From: Microbacterium luticocti DSM 19459
GTDB lineage: Bacteria > Actinomycetota > Actinomycetes > Actinomycetales > Microbacteriaceae
Assembly (NCBI RefSeq): GCF_000422405.1
Contig: NZ_AULS01000002.1
Coordinates: 310,001-374,000 of the forward strand
Length of the DNA: 64,000 bases
Direction: 5' to 3'
Shown: positions 38,149-46,435 of the stretch, one piece after another
Numbering within the stretch: position 1 is the stretch's first letter
How the letters are laid out: each line of letters starts with the position of its first letter
Position numbers and translations under genes: made by a program
The notes under the pieces: model-generated
Database searches by the model: none
Told to the model about the DNA's origin: nothing
What the model saw: the letters and a program-made list of their open reading frames with translations, nothing else

Positions 38149-38634
38149 ATGGGCGCGTACGACGCCGTCATCGAGATCCCGCGCGGCAGCCGCGTGAAGT
38201 ACGAGGTCGACCATGAGACCGGCCACGTCCACCTCGACCGCATCCTCTACACGGTGTTCGGCTACCCGGCCGACTACGGCTTCTTCGACAAGACGCTCGG
38301 CGAAGACGGCGACCCGCTCGACGTGCTGCTGCTGCTGGACACGACGCTGTTCCCGGGCGTGCACGTGACGGTGCGGCCGGTCGCGGTGTTGAAGATGAGC
38401 GACGAGGCCGGGGGCGACGACAAGGTGGTCGCTGTGCTCGCGAAGGACCCGCGCTGGGCGCACATCCAGGATGTGGACGACATCCCCGAGCACACGAAGA
38501 AGGAGATCTCGCACTTCTTCGAGCACTACAAGGACCTCGAAGAGGGCAAGTGGGTCAAGGTCGATGCGTGGGCGGATGCCGCCGAGGCCGAGCGCCTGGT
38601 GGGCGCGGCCTACGCCCGCTTCGAGACGCACTGA
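38149..38634 (+). CDS. ppa: Inorganic pyrophosphatase, family I
   Basis: 161 residues with NPRGSRVKYEVDHETG-type start (EIPRGSRVKYEVDHETGHVH), YPADYGFFDKTLGEDGDPLD containing the DXDPXD metal site, and DDIPEHTKKEISHFFEHYK. It hydrolyses pyrophosphate to drive biosynthesis. GAAGGAGCACAGC precedes the ATG. A strong palindromic terminator follows 13 bases after the stop. Confidence 0.95.
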   Translation: MGAYDAVIEIPRGSRVKYEVDHETGHVHLDRILYTVFGYPADYGFFDKTLGEDGDPLDVLLLLDTTLFPGVHVTVRPVAVLKMSDEAGGDDKVVAVLAKDPRWAHIQDVDDIPEHTKKEISHFFEHYKDLEEGKWVKVDAWADAAEAERLVGAAYARFETH

Positions 38635-38647
38635 GCTCTCACACACG

Positions 38648-38675
38648 AAGGGGGGATGCCGCGGCATCCCCCCTT
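38648..38675. terminator. Bidirectional terminator between ppa and the M23 peptidase gene
   Basis: A perfect 28-base palindrome with arms AAGGGGGGATGCCG and CGGCATCCCCCCTT. It lies in the spacer between convergent genes and can end transcription in both directions. Confidence 0.9.
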
Positions 38676-38693
38676 TCACGTGTCTCGTGGCGA

Positions 38694-40094
38694 TCAGACC
38701 GAGATGCCGCGGGCGCGCATGAACGGCACCGGGTTGACGGTGCGGCCGTTCACATAGACCTCGAAGTGCAGGTGGCAGCCGAAGGAGTTGCCGGTGTTGC
38801 CCTCGCTGGCGATGACCTGGCCGACGCTGACCCGCTGGCCGTAGCGCACGAAGATGCCGCCGTTGCGGATGTGGCCGTACCCGGTGGCGATGCCGCCGCC
38901 GTGGTCGATGCGGATGTAGTTGCCGTAGCCGCCGTTGTAACCGGCGTACACGACGGTGCCGGAATGGGCGGCGTAGATGTTGCTGCCGCAGGATGCCGCG
39001 AGGTCGACGCCTTCGTGGAACCCGCTCGAGCAGTAGCGGTCACCGCACCAGACCGTGCGCGGGCCGTAGCCCGAGCTCTGCCAGCCGCTGTTGGGGCGGC
39101 ACCAGCCCGAGCCGACCACCGACCCGCCGCCGCCCGAGCTCGCCGGGGAACCACCGCCTCCTCCGCCTGAGCCGCCGTTGTTCTGTGCGGCCTTCTTGGC
39201 GGCTTCGGCGGCCTTCTTGGCCTGTTCGGCGAGCTTGCGCTTGCGCTCTTGTTCGGCCTTGCGCCGTGCCTCGACACCGGCCTGGTAGCCGGCGACGGTC
39301 TTGGCGGTCTTGTCGTGCAGGGCGGCCAGCTGGGCTTCGAGTACGTCGAGGTGCGCGTTCTGGTTCTCGACGGCGGCCTGGGCGGCGTCGGCCGCCTGCT
39401 GTGCGGCGACCATCTTCTGCTCGGCGATCTGCTGCAGCCGGTCGCGCTCCTGGCGCTGCTTCTTCGCGGTGTCGCTGAGGTTCTGCGCCGAGTCACGGGC
39501 CGAGACCGCCTGCGCGTACACCGAACGGTTGGCCTCGAGCAGCTTGTCCATCGTGCCCAGGCGGGCGAGCAGGTCGTCGGCGTTGGCTGCGGAGCCGGCC
39601 AGGAACAGCTGCAGCGAGGTGTCGTCGCCGCCGTTGCGATACAGCTGGGCGGCGACGCGGCCGGCTTTGTCCGCGGCATCCTTCGCCTTGGCGGCCTGCG
39701 CGTCGGCCTGCGCCTGCAGGTCGTCGGCGCGCCGGGCGGCGTCGAGGAAGGCCTGCTGGGCGTCGAAGTATTCGGCGCCGCGCTGCTCGGCCACCTGCTG
39801 CGCTTGGCTGGCCGCGTTCTTCAGGCTCTGGATGAGGCCTTCGATCTTGCGGATCTCGACCTGCTTGGCAGACTCGTTGGCCTTGGCCTTCTGCACGTCG
39901 GGCCAGGACGGGTAGTCGGCGGCGTAGGCGGCGGGCAGCGTGGGTGCCGCGGCGACACCGGCGGCGGCGACGCCGAGGATGCCGAGGGCCAGGGCACCGC
40001 GACGGGTGACCGCGTTCGGCCAGAGGGCGCGACGCTCACGCTCGGTGGGTGCGCAGTCGCACGTTTCGGGGTCGATTGATCGCTCGTCGATCAT
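38694..40094 (-). CDS. Secreted M23 peptidoglycan endopeptidase with coiled coil
   Basis: 466 residues. The N-terminus contains TRRGALALGILGVAAAGVAA ahead of a cleavable AYA site, resembling a signal peptide (possibly Tat-like). Residues about 65-300 form a long Ala/Gln/Lys coiled coil as in RipA/NlpD-type proteins, then a Gly/Ser linker. The C-terminal M23 domain has GFHEGVDLAA and HLHFEVYVNG, the zinc-binding residues. It likely cleaves peptidoglycan cross-links during growth or division. GGGGAAAGGAGGCC before the ATG fixes the start. Confidence 0.9.
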   Translation of the reverse strand: MIDERSIDPETCDCAPTERERRALWPNAVTRRGALALGILGVAAAGVAAAPTLPAAYAADYPSWPDVQKAKANESAKQVEIRKIEGLIQSLKNAASQAQQVAEQRGAEYFDAQQAFLDAARRADDLQAQADAQAAKAKDAADKAGRVAAQLYRNGGDDTSLQLFLAGSAANADDLLARLGTMDKLLEANRSVYAQAVSARDSAQNLSDTAKKQRQERDRLQQIAEQKMVAAQQAADAAQAAVENQNAHLDVLEAQLAALHDKTAKTVAGYQAGVEARRKAEQERKRKLAEQAKKAAEAAKKAAQNNGGSGGGGGGSPASSGGGGSVVGSGWCRPNSGWQSSGYGPRTVWCGDRYCSSGFHEGVDLAASCGSNIYAAHSGTVVYAGYNGGYGNYIRIDHGGGIATGYGHIRNGGIFVRYGQRVSVGQVIASEGNTGNSFGCHLHFEVYVNGRTVNPVPFMRARGISV

Positions 40095-40152
40095 CCGGCC
40101 TCCTTTCCCCGCCGTCGGGCTGTCGGGGTGATCGAGGACACAACTGCAGTCC

Positions 40153-40180
40153 ACAGTAACAACATCAGTCACAGATGCAA
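40153..40180 (-). promoter_or_regulatory. Candidate promoter of the M23 peptidase gene
   Basis: On the minus strand, TTGCAT (40180-40175) and TACTGT (40158-40153) are separated by 16 bases, about 60 bases before the peptidase start. The surrounding region is AT-richer than average. The remaining spacer up to the tRNA-Glu gene (40181-40374) holds no gene I can support. Confidence 0.45.
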
Positions 40181-40374
40181 CAGGTTTGTGCCGGGCGACC
40201 CGGCCCGGTGCGTGGCATCCCGCCCCATCATGCGCCCCCACGGGCGCGCGGCGGCGGCACCGGCCGCGCGGGTCGCGGAATCGCCCGCGGCCCGATTCGC
40301 GATTCCGGCCGGAATCTCTTATGCTTGAGCGTCGGCACGTGAGCACCGCGCCCGCGAGGGTCAGGAGTTCATCC

Positions 40375-40447
40375 GGCCCCATCGTTTAGCGGCCTAGGAC
40401 GCCGCCCTTTCACGGCGGTAGCACGGGTTCGAATCCCGTTGGGGTCA
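40375..40447 (+). tRNA. tRNA-Glu (anticodon TTC)
   Basis: 73 bases. Acceptor GGCCCCA pairs with TGGGGTC, the anticodon loop CTTTCAC sits in stem CCGCC/GGCGG, and the T arm is ACGGGTTCGAATCCCGT. First of three tRNAs. Confidence 0.95.
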
Positions 40448-40473
40448 CGCTTCCGATACAATTTCATAGTTCT

Positions 40474-40547
40474 GGCCCTGTAGCGCAGCTGGTTAGCGTG
40501 CCGCCCTGTCACGGCGGAGGTCGCGGGTTCAAGTCCCGTCAGGGTCG
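40474..40547 (+). tRNA. tRNA-Asp (anticodon GTC)
   Basis: 74 bases. Acceptor GGCCCTG pairs with CAGGGTC, anticodon loop CTGTCAC in stem CCGCC/GGCGG, T arm GCGGGTTCAAGTCCCGT. It begins 26 bases after tRNA-Glu. Confidence 0.95.
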
Positions 40548-40558
40548 CTCCGAGCGAC

Positions 40559-40580
40559 GGGCCCTTCTTGGAGGGCCCTT
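40559..40580 (+). terminator. Terminator after tRNA-Asp
   Basis: GGGCCC, an eight-base loop, then GGGCCC and TTCGTG. This is the compact hairpin commonly found after actinobacterial tRNA genes. Confidence 0.7.
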
Positions 40581-40608
40581 CGTGTAGGACGCGGCAGCTG
40601 TGCCGCGC

Positions 40609-40681
40609 GGCTCTGTAGCTCAGTTGGTAGAGCGCACGACTGAAAATCGTGAGGTCACGGGATCGACGCCCGTCGGAGCCA
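40609..40681 (+). tRNA. tRNA-Phe (anticodon GAA)
   Basis: 73 bases. Acceptor GGCTCTG pairs with CGGAGCC, anticodon loop CTGAAAA in stem ACGA/TCGT, T arm ACGGGATCGACGCCCGT (GATCGAC replaces the usual TTCGAAT loop). Third of the tRNA group. Confidence 0.95.
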
Positions 40682-40709
40682 CAAGGACCGTCGTTACAGC
40701 GGTCCCAGA

Positions 40710-40751
40710 AACCCTCGCCTAGCTTCTACATGGCGGGGGTTTTGCTTTGTC
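40710..40751 (+). terminator. Rho-independent terminator after tRNA-Phe
   Basis: AACCCTCGCC pairs with GGCGGGGGTT across a 12-base loop, followed by TTTGCTTTGT. It closes the tRNA transcript. Confidence 0.85.
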
Positions 40752-40811
40752 ACCCGCGATGCATGAGTTCTCTGAGTGCGACCACGCCGATCTCCCTCCC
40801 GTTGGTGAAGA

Positions 40812-41150
40812 TCAGCCGCCAAGAATCCCCTCCACAACGTCCGCCGCGTTCGGCGCGCCGGCTCGGCGGAGCGCGCGCTCAGCGCGGAGCTCCCGGCGTG
40901 CACGCCGGCGGTCGTGGCGACGCTCGGCGCGCAGCTCGAATCCGCCATGGCACATCCCGCAGGAACAGACGCCGTGACCGTCGTAGCGCCACTCCCAGTG
41001 GCAGTGACCGCGGCGGTGAGACCAGGCTTCATCGGTGAAAGGGTCAGGCAGGTCGCACACGCCATCGGTGTGATCGTGGACCTCGGCACGACCGATATCG
41101 CCACGGGCGACACGAACGCGAAGCGGAACATGGGCGTCGGTACGAGACAC
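40812..41150 (-). CDS. Phage-like Cys/His-rich small protein
   Basis: 112 residues from a GTG. It begins SRTDAHVPLRV, the same opening as many small proteins of Microbacterium phages as I recall them. A central block has CDLPDP, RRGHCHWEWR and VCSCGMCHGG, giving Cys/His ligands suited to a small zinc site, then an Arg/Glu-rich helix (ELRAERRHDRRRARRELRAE). Codons such as GTT, CTT and CGT are commoner than in neighbours. It stands alone just downstream of tRNA-Phe, on the opposite strand, suggesting acquired DNA. Function unknown. The flanks 40752-40811 and 41151-41311 hold nothing recognised. Confidence 0.6.
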   Translation of the reverse strand: MSRTDAHVPLRVRVARGDIGRAEVHDHTDGVCDLPDPFTDEAWSHRRGHCHWEWRYDGHGVCSCGMCHGGFELRAERRHDRRRARRELRAERALRRAGAPNAADVVEGILGG

Positions 41151-41311
41151 AGCGGGCCTCCGCGGGTGCTCAGCGCCCCGGTCCGCTACCCCTCGGCGAA
41201 GGACGAACCGGGGCTACTCTTGCAGCCCCTCACGCGGTCGTGTCCTCATGGCCCCATCGTCGCACGTGCCACAGATATCCATGATGCTGGCCGCGCGCGC
41301 TCGTCCGCCGT

Positions 41312-42454
41312 CTACAGCTCCCCCGGCGACATCGCCTGCGCGTCGATCTCGTCGACGATCTCACGGGCGACAGAAGGCGCGCCGGCACGCCGCGGCGCGT
41401 AGACCACCAGCGAATGGAACATGAACCGCACCACGAACGCGACGACCAGGGTGATGCCGGCGGCGATGACGCTGGAGATGTGCCAGGTGTTCACCAGCAG
41501 CGCGATGACCGGGATCCGCACCGCAGCCTCGACGTTGTTGAACGCGAACGACTTCGCGAACCGACTGGCGGTGCCCGAGGCATCCGCTCGCAGGTCTTGG
41601 AAGACGAACCGCTCCTGCAGCACGAAGTTCGAGACGATGGTGACCTCGGCGCCGATGATCGCCGCCGGGATGTAGTGCATGCCCACCTCGGTCAGCGCCC
41701 ACATGATCGCGAGGTTCGCGACCGCCCCGAGCGCGCCGATCAGCGCGAACAGCGACATCTTGCCGAAGCGCAGCGCGGTCAGCTGCACCAGGAAGTGCAC
41801 GCCCTGCCGCACCGACGCCTTCGACTGGCCGGCGTACCGGTCGGCGAACCGGAACGGCACCTCGGCCACGCGCAGGCTGCGCCGCGCCAGGATCTCGAGC
41901 AGGATCTTGAACCCGCGAGGACGCAACCCCGCCAGATCGAGCCGCCGCCGGTCGACGAGGAAGAACCCGGTCATCGGGTCGGACACCCCTCGCAACCGCA
42001 GCGGGAACATCGCCCGGGTCAGCATGGTCGACAACCGCGACACCCACACCCGCGTGCGGTCGGCCAGCCCCTGCGCCGACCCTTCGCCCAGATAACGGGA
42101 TGCCACGACCACATCGACATCGCCGGCGGCAAAGCGCGCCCGCAGCACGGGGATGTCCTCGGGGGGATGCTGCAGGTCACCGTCCATCACGAGGCACTCG
42201 TCGGCGGCGGCGGCGCGCAACCCCTCGAGCACGGCGCCGCCGAGCCCCCCGGTGGCCACGTCGCGGTGGATCAGCCGTACCGGCAGCGGCGCATCGGCGG
42301 CCACCGCACGGACCGTGTCGGGTGTGGCATCCGTGCTGTCGTCGACGAACACGATCTCGGCCTCGATGCCGGCCACCGCCGCGGCGATGCGGCGCACGAG
42401 CTCGGCCACGTTGGGCGCCTCGTTGTAGGTCGGGACGATGATCGACAGCTGCAT
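41312..42454 (-). CDS. Polyprenol-phosphate glycosyltransferase with GtrA-like membrane domain
   Basis: 380 residues. Residues 1-220 are a GT2 glycosyltransferase like dolichol-phosphate mannosyltransferase: LSIIVPTYNEAPNV, IVFVDDSTDATPD, VMDGDLQHPPEDIP (DXD-type site) and SDPMTGFFLVDRR. Residues about 240-360 hold four membrane helices of the GtrA type (LRFGKMSLFALIGALGAVAN). The fusion probably makes a lipid-linked sugar and helps move it across the membrane. The ATG at 42454, preceded by GGAAGACCC, starts the fold; earlier in-frame codons were rejected. The spacer 42455-42711 has no supported gene. Confidence 0.85.
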   Translation of the reverse strand: MQLSIIVPTYNEAPNVAELVRRIAAAVAGIEAEIVFVDDSTDATPDTVRAVAADAPLPVRLIHRDVATGGLGGAVLEGLRAAAADECLVMDGDLQHPPEDIPVLRARFAAGDVDVVVASRYLGEGSAQGLADRTRVWVSRLSTMLTRAMFPLRLRGVSDPMTGFFLVDRRRLDLAGLRPRGFKILLEILARRSLRVAEVPFRFADRYAGQSKASVRQGVHFLVQLTALRFGKMSLFALIGALGAVANLAIMWALTEVGMHYIPAAIIGAEVTIVSNFVLQERFVFQDLRADASGTASRFAKSFAFNNVEAAVRIPVIALLVNTWHISSVIAAGITLVVAFVVRFMFHSLVVYAPRRAGAPSVAREIVDEIDAQAMSPGEL

Positions 42455-42711
42455 GGGTCTTCCGGTCGCACGAACCCCCGTCGGGCGGGGTGTCACCATC
42501 GTGTCATGCCCGGGCATCCGCGCCCACCCGGCTGTGCGGATGCACAGCCGATCCTTGCCGATCCGATAGCCGCGTCAGTCGCCGTGTCGGGGCGACGGAT
42601 GCGTGCCGGCACGGCCGACGAGCGCTTCGCCGGCCAGCTCGCGGTCGTGTTGGACGGCATCGCCGGGTTGCGCACAGTGCCCGCAAAGCCTGCACCTGGG
42701 AGAATGGACGC

Positions 42712-42972
42712 ATGACGACCTCAGACAAGACCATCACGATGTTCGGCGCCGACTGGTGCCGCGACTGCATCCGCACCAAGAAGCAGCTCGACGAGTTGGG
42801 CATCGACTACACCTACGTCGACCTCGTCGCCGACCCGGCCGCCGCCGACGTCGCCAAGGAGATCTCGGGCCGCACGAACATCCCGGTCGTGGTGTACCCC
42901 GACTCCTCGCACCAGGTCGAGCCGTCGAACGCCGACGTCGAGGCCAAGCTGCGCGAGCTGTCGTTGATCTGA
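42712..42972 (+). CDS. Mycoredoxin / glutaredoxin-like protein
   Basis: 86 residues with the thioredoxin fold: TMFGADWCRDCIRTKKQLDE carries the CXXC active site near residue 16, followed by IDYTYVDLVAD and TNIPVVVYPD with the cis-proline. In mycothiol-producing actinobacteria such proteins reduce mycothiolated targets. The start at 42712 gives the usual length. It is followed closely by the dioxygenase gene. Confidence 0.85.
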   Translation: MTTSDKTITMFGADWCRDCIRTKKQLDELGIDYTYVDLVADPAAADVAKEISGRTNIPVVVYPDSSHQVEPSNADVEAKLRELSLI

Positions 42973-42993
42973 GTTCGCGCAATACGTCATAGA

Positions 42994-43863
42994 GTGGATG
43001 CCGTGGACGACGGCGTCGAGCGCAATACCCGAACGATCGAAGACTCGGTGATCACCGACTTCGAAGACCGCATGACCTACAGCGGTTACCTGCAGTTACG
43101 CACCCTGCTTTCGGCGCAGCATCCGCTCAGCGACCCCGAGCACCACGACGAACTGCTGTTCATCGTGCAGCATCAGACCACCGAGTTGTGGCTGAAGCTC
43201 ATCCTGCACGAGTTGTCGGCGGCGTGCGCGTACCTGCGCGCCGACGAGCTGGCGCCGGCGCTCAAGTGCATCGCCCGGGTCAAGCACATCCAGAAGCAGA
43301 TCACCGACCAGTGGTCGGTGCTGGCCACGCTCACCCCCGCCGAGTACGCCCAGTTCCGCGACGTGCTGGGCAATGCCAGCGGGTTCCAGTCGGCGCAATA
43401 CCGCGCGGTCGAGTTCACCCTGGGCAACAAGCACGCCGGCATGCTGCGCGTGTTCGCCGCCGAACCCGACAACCTCGCGCTGGTGCAGGGCGCACTGGAG
43501 GCCCCGAGCCTGTACGACGAGTTCCTGCGCCTGCTCGCCCGCGCCGGCTACGACGTGCCTGAGCAGGTGCTGAACCGCGACGTGACGAAGGCGTGGTCGT
43601 TCACCCCCGAACTGGTACCGATGTTCACGGGCATCTACGCCGACACCGCCGCGCACTGGGGCGCCTACGAGACCTGTGAAGAGCTCGTCGACCTCGAGGA
43701 CAACTTCCAGCTCTGGCGGTTCCGCCACCTCAAGACGGTCGAGCGCATCATCGGGTACAAGCGCGGCACCGGCGGCTCGAGCGGGGTCTCGTTCCTCAAG
43801 CGTGCGCTCGACCTGACGTTCTTCCCCGAGCTGTACGCGGTGCGCACCGAGATCGGCCGTTGA
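42994..43863 (+). CDS. kynA: Tryptophan 2,3-dioxygenase
   Basis: 289 residues. The haem and substrate region MTYSGYLQLRTLLSAQHP and HHDELLFIVQHQTTELWLKL, then ASGFQSAQYRAVEF and RFRHLKTVERIIGYKRGTGG are all conserved. It opens the indole ring of L-tryptophan to N-formylkynurenine using O2. Start at ATG 42994; a GTG three codons later is an alternative. A metal-dependent hydrolase gene follows after one base and may act on a pathway product. Confidence 0.92.
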   Translation: MDAVDDGVERNTRTIEDSVITDFEDRMTYSGYLQLRTLLSAQHPLSDPEHHDELLFIVQHQTTELWLKLILHELSAACAYLRADELAPALKCIARVKHIQKQITDQWSVLATLTPAEYAQFRDVLGNASGFQSAQYRAVEFTLGNKHAGMLRVFAAEPDNLALVQGALEAPSLYDEFLRLLARAGYDVPEQVLNRDVTKAWSFTPELVPMFTGIYADTAAHWGAYETCEELVDLEDNFQLWRFRHLKTVERIIGYKRGTGGSSGVSFLKRALDLTFFPELYAVRTEIGR

Positions 43864-43864
43864 C

Positions 43865-44836
43865 ATGGCGCGCCCCGACGCGGACGCGCTGCAGGCACTG
43901 CTCGGACCCACCGCACGCCTGGTGCGCCGTGCGCTGACCAACGATGAGGGTGTCGCGCTCGCACCGTTCACCGACCACCACATCCACCTGCACCTCGTCG
44001 ACGAGCACGCCCTGCCCGCGCACGGCATCGCCGCCGCCCTCGACCTCGGCGGCGACCCGGCCTACTTCGCCCGCCGCCCGAGGTCGGGCATTCCGCATGT
44101 GGAATATTCCGGCGCGTTCCTCACGGTGCCCGGCGGCTACCCGTCGTTCCGGGAATGGGCCCCGGCACAGATCGTGCGCATGGTGACCTCGCCGTCGGCC
44201 GCGCCGGGCACCCCCGGGGGCGCCCGCACGTCGGTCGACGAGATGGCCGACGCCGGGGCATCCGTCATCAAAGTGGCGTTGAACGCGGATGCCGGCCCGG
44301 TGTTCGACCGCACGACCCTGGACGCGGTGGTCGCCGCCGCGCACGAGCGGGGGCTGCCCGTCGTCGCACACGTCGAGGGCGACCGGATGACACAACTGGC
44401 GCTGGATGCCGGCATCGACGCGCTCGGCCACGCGCCGTTCACCGAACGGCTGGACGACGAACTCATCGCCCGCGCCGTCGCCGCCGGGCAGCGCTGGATC
44501 TCGACGTTCGCCGTGCACGACGACCCCCAGATCGCCATCGACAACACGGCGGCGTTCGCGGCGGCGGGCGGCACGGTGCTCTACGGCACCGACCTCGGCA
44601 ACGGCGAACGGCCCAGTCGCCTGGACGTCGCCGAACTGCGCGGCCTGCACCGGGCCGGGGTGCGCGGCCCCGCCCTGATCCGTGCCCTCACCGATCCGTG
44701 GCCCCGGCCCGCGGCCGACGACGCGGTGGCGACGTTCGTGCCCGGGCCGCCGCCGGCCGACGCCGGTTCCATCCCGCACTGGCTGGGCGCGGCGACCGTC
44801 GTGCCGGCTGAGGAGTTGGCCGTCCACGAGCCCTGA
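43865..44836 (+). CDS. Amidohydrolase-superfamily protein
   Basis: 323 residues. TDHHIHLHLVD near residue 37 has the HXH metal pair, followed by a conserved Lys in SVIKVALNAD, histidine in VVAHVEG, and aspartate in LYGTDLGNG, the order expected for amidohydrolases. It begins one base after the dioxygenase stop. That context suggests a role in tryptophan/kynurenine breakdown, for example on a formyl or cyclic amide intermediate, but it is not a classical kynurenine formamidase and the substrate is unknown. Confidence 0.75.
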   Translation: MARPDADALQALLGPTARLVRRALTNDEGVALAPFTDHHIHLHLVDEHALPAHGIAAALDLGGDPAYFARRPRSGIPHVEYSGAFLTVPGGYPSFREWAPAQIVRMVTSPSAAPGTPGGARTSVDEMADAGASVIKVALNADAGPVFDRTTLDAVVAAAHERGLPVVAHVEGDRMTQLALDAGIDALGHAPFTERLDDELIARAVAAGQRWISTFAVHDDPQIAIDNTAAFAAAGGTVLYGTDLGNGERPSRLDVAELRGLHRAGVRGPALIRALTDPWPRPAADDAVATFVPGPPPADAGSIPHWLGAATVVPAEELAVHEP

Positions 44837-44916
44837 GACCGCCCTGTCGCCGGATGCGTTCGGCGGCGCGTTCGGCGGGGACCCGCGGTGTCGGCGGGGA
44901 GCAATACACTGGCGCG

Positions 44917-46383
44917 ATGGGCAACGACGCTCCCGATGCCGCCGCACCCGAGGCCGCGGCATCCCCCTCACCCGGTGTGCCCCGGCTCGGTGTCGCCGTC
45001 ATCGTCCGCTATGCGATCGGCTCGATCGGCACCGGCGGGTTCGCCACCCTGCCCGGGCTGGTGCTGACCTACTACCTCACCGATTCGCTCGGCGTGGCCG
45101 CGATCATGGCCGGTGTCGTGATCACCGCGGCGAAGATCTGGGACGTGATCATCGACCCCGTCGTGGGCGCGCTCAGCGACCGCGACCGGGCGCGGCACGG
45201 CACCCGCCGTCGGTTCATGCTGATCGGGGCATGCAGCATCCCGCTCTTCTTCGCGCTCACCTTCGCCGCCCCGCCGGCGCTCGGCCCGATCCTCGGCGCC
45301 GTGTGGGTGCTGATCGCATTCCTGCTGACCGCGACGGCATTCAGCCTGTTCCAGGTGCCGTACATCGCCTTACCCGCCGAACTCACCGCCGGCTACGACG
45401 AACGCACCCGGCTGCTCACCTGGCGGGTGGTGGCGCTGACGCTCGCGATCCTGCTGTTCGGCGCGGGTGGTCCGGTGCTGCGCGATGTGAGCGCCGACCC
45501 GATCCTCGGCTACCTGGTGATGGGCATCGTCTCGGGGGTGGTGCTGGGGCTCGGGATGCTGGTGGCCACCACGGTCGCCCGGCACGCGGCCGCGGCCACC
45601 GGCGGCCAAGTGCGCCCGGCCGCCGCAGGCACCGACGCCATGCCGCGGGTGACCGCCGGCGGTGCCCCCGGCATCCGTGCACACTATGCCGCGGGGATCG
45701 CCGCGCTGCGCCGCAGCGCGCCGTTCCGCACCTTGCTGTCGGCCTACCTGCTGCAGGCGCTGGCCACCGGGCTCATGCTGGCGGGCGCACAGTACGTGGC
45801 GACCTGGGTGCTGCACTCCGAAGCCGCCGTGACGCTGCTGTTCGTCGCGCTCATCGCACCCGCGTTCCTCGCCGCCCCGCTGTGGGGACTGGTGTCGAAC
45901 CGGTGGGGCAAAGAGCGCACGTTCGCGGCGGCGAGCGTGCTGTTCGCACTCGCCGCGCTCGCACTGTTCGGGCTGCAGTTCGCCCCCGGCGACTGGGCGT
46001 ACGTGCCGGTCGCCCTGGCCGGGGTGGGGTATGCCGGCATGCAGTCGCTGCCGATGGCGATGCTGCCCGACGTGATCTCGCACGACGAACACGCGCACGG
46101 CCCCGGCCGTGCCGGCGCGTTCAGCGGGGTGTGGACCGCCGGTGAGACGGTCGGCTTCGCGCTCGGCGCTGCCGTGCTGTCGATCACCCTGGCGGTCACC
46201 GGATACGTCTCGTCGACGGTCGGGATGGCGGTGACACAGCCGGATGCCGCGGTGACGGGCATCGTCGTCGCCTTCAGCATCCTGCCGGCCGCCCTCATCG
46301 CGCTGAGCCTTCTCGCCTTGGCGCGCTACCGGCTGCGCCGCACCGACATCGAGCTGACCGGCACCGGGTCGCAGCCACGCTGA
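44917..46383 (+). CDS. GPH-family (MFS) transporter
   Basis: 488 residues with about twelve membrane helices. The family region AKIWDVIIDPVVGALSDRDR near residue 75 and the repeated motif in the second half, plus a FQVPYIALPAELT loop, are typical of glycoside-pentoside-hexuronide:cation symporters. The frame opens 21 codons earlier; the ATG at 44917 is preferred because the earlier part is outside the conserved length. Substrate not readable from sequence. Confidence 0.8.
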   Translation: MGNDAPDAAAPEAAASPSPGVPRLGVAVIVRYAIGSIGTGGFATLPGLVLTYYLTDSLGVAAIMAGVVITAAKIWDVIIDPVVGALSDRDRARHGTRRRFMLIGACSIPLFFALTFAAPPALGPILGAVWVLIAFLLTATAFSLFQVPYIALPAELTAGYDERTRLLTWRVVALTLAILLFGAGGPVLRDVSADPILGYLVMGIVSGVVLGLGMLVATTVARHAAAATGGQVRPAAAGTDAMPRVTAGGAPGIRAHYAAGIAALRRSAPFRTLLSAYLLQALATGLMLAGAQYVATWVLHSEAAVTLLFVALIAPAFLAAPLWGLVSNRWGKERTFAAASVLFALAALALFGLQFAPGDWAYVPVALAGVGYAGMQSLPMAMLPDVISHDEHAHGPGRAGAFSGVWTAGETVGFALGAAVLSITLAVTGYVSSTVGMAVTQPDAAVTGIVVAFSILPAALIALSLLALARYRLRRTDIELTGTGSQPR

Positions 46384-46435
46384 CACCCGGTGTCGCGACA
46401 TAGACTGGGCGGACCCTCGCCCGAAGGAGAGCGCC

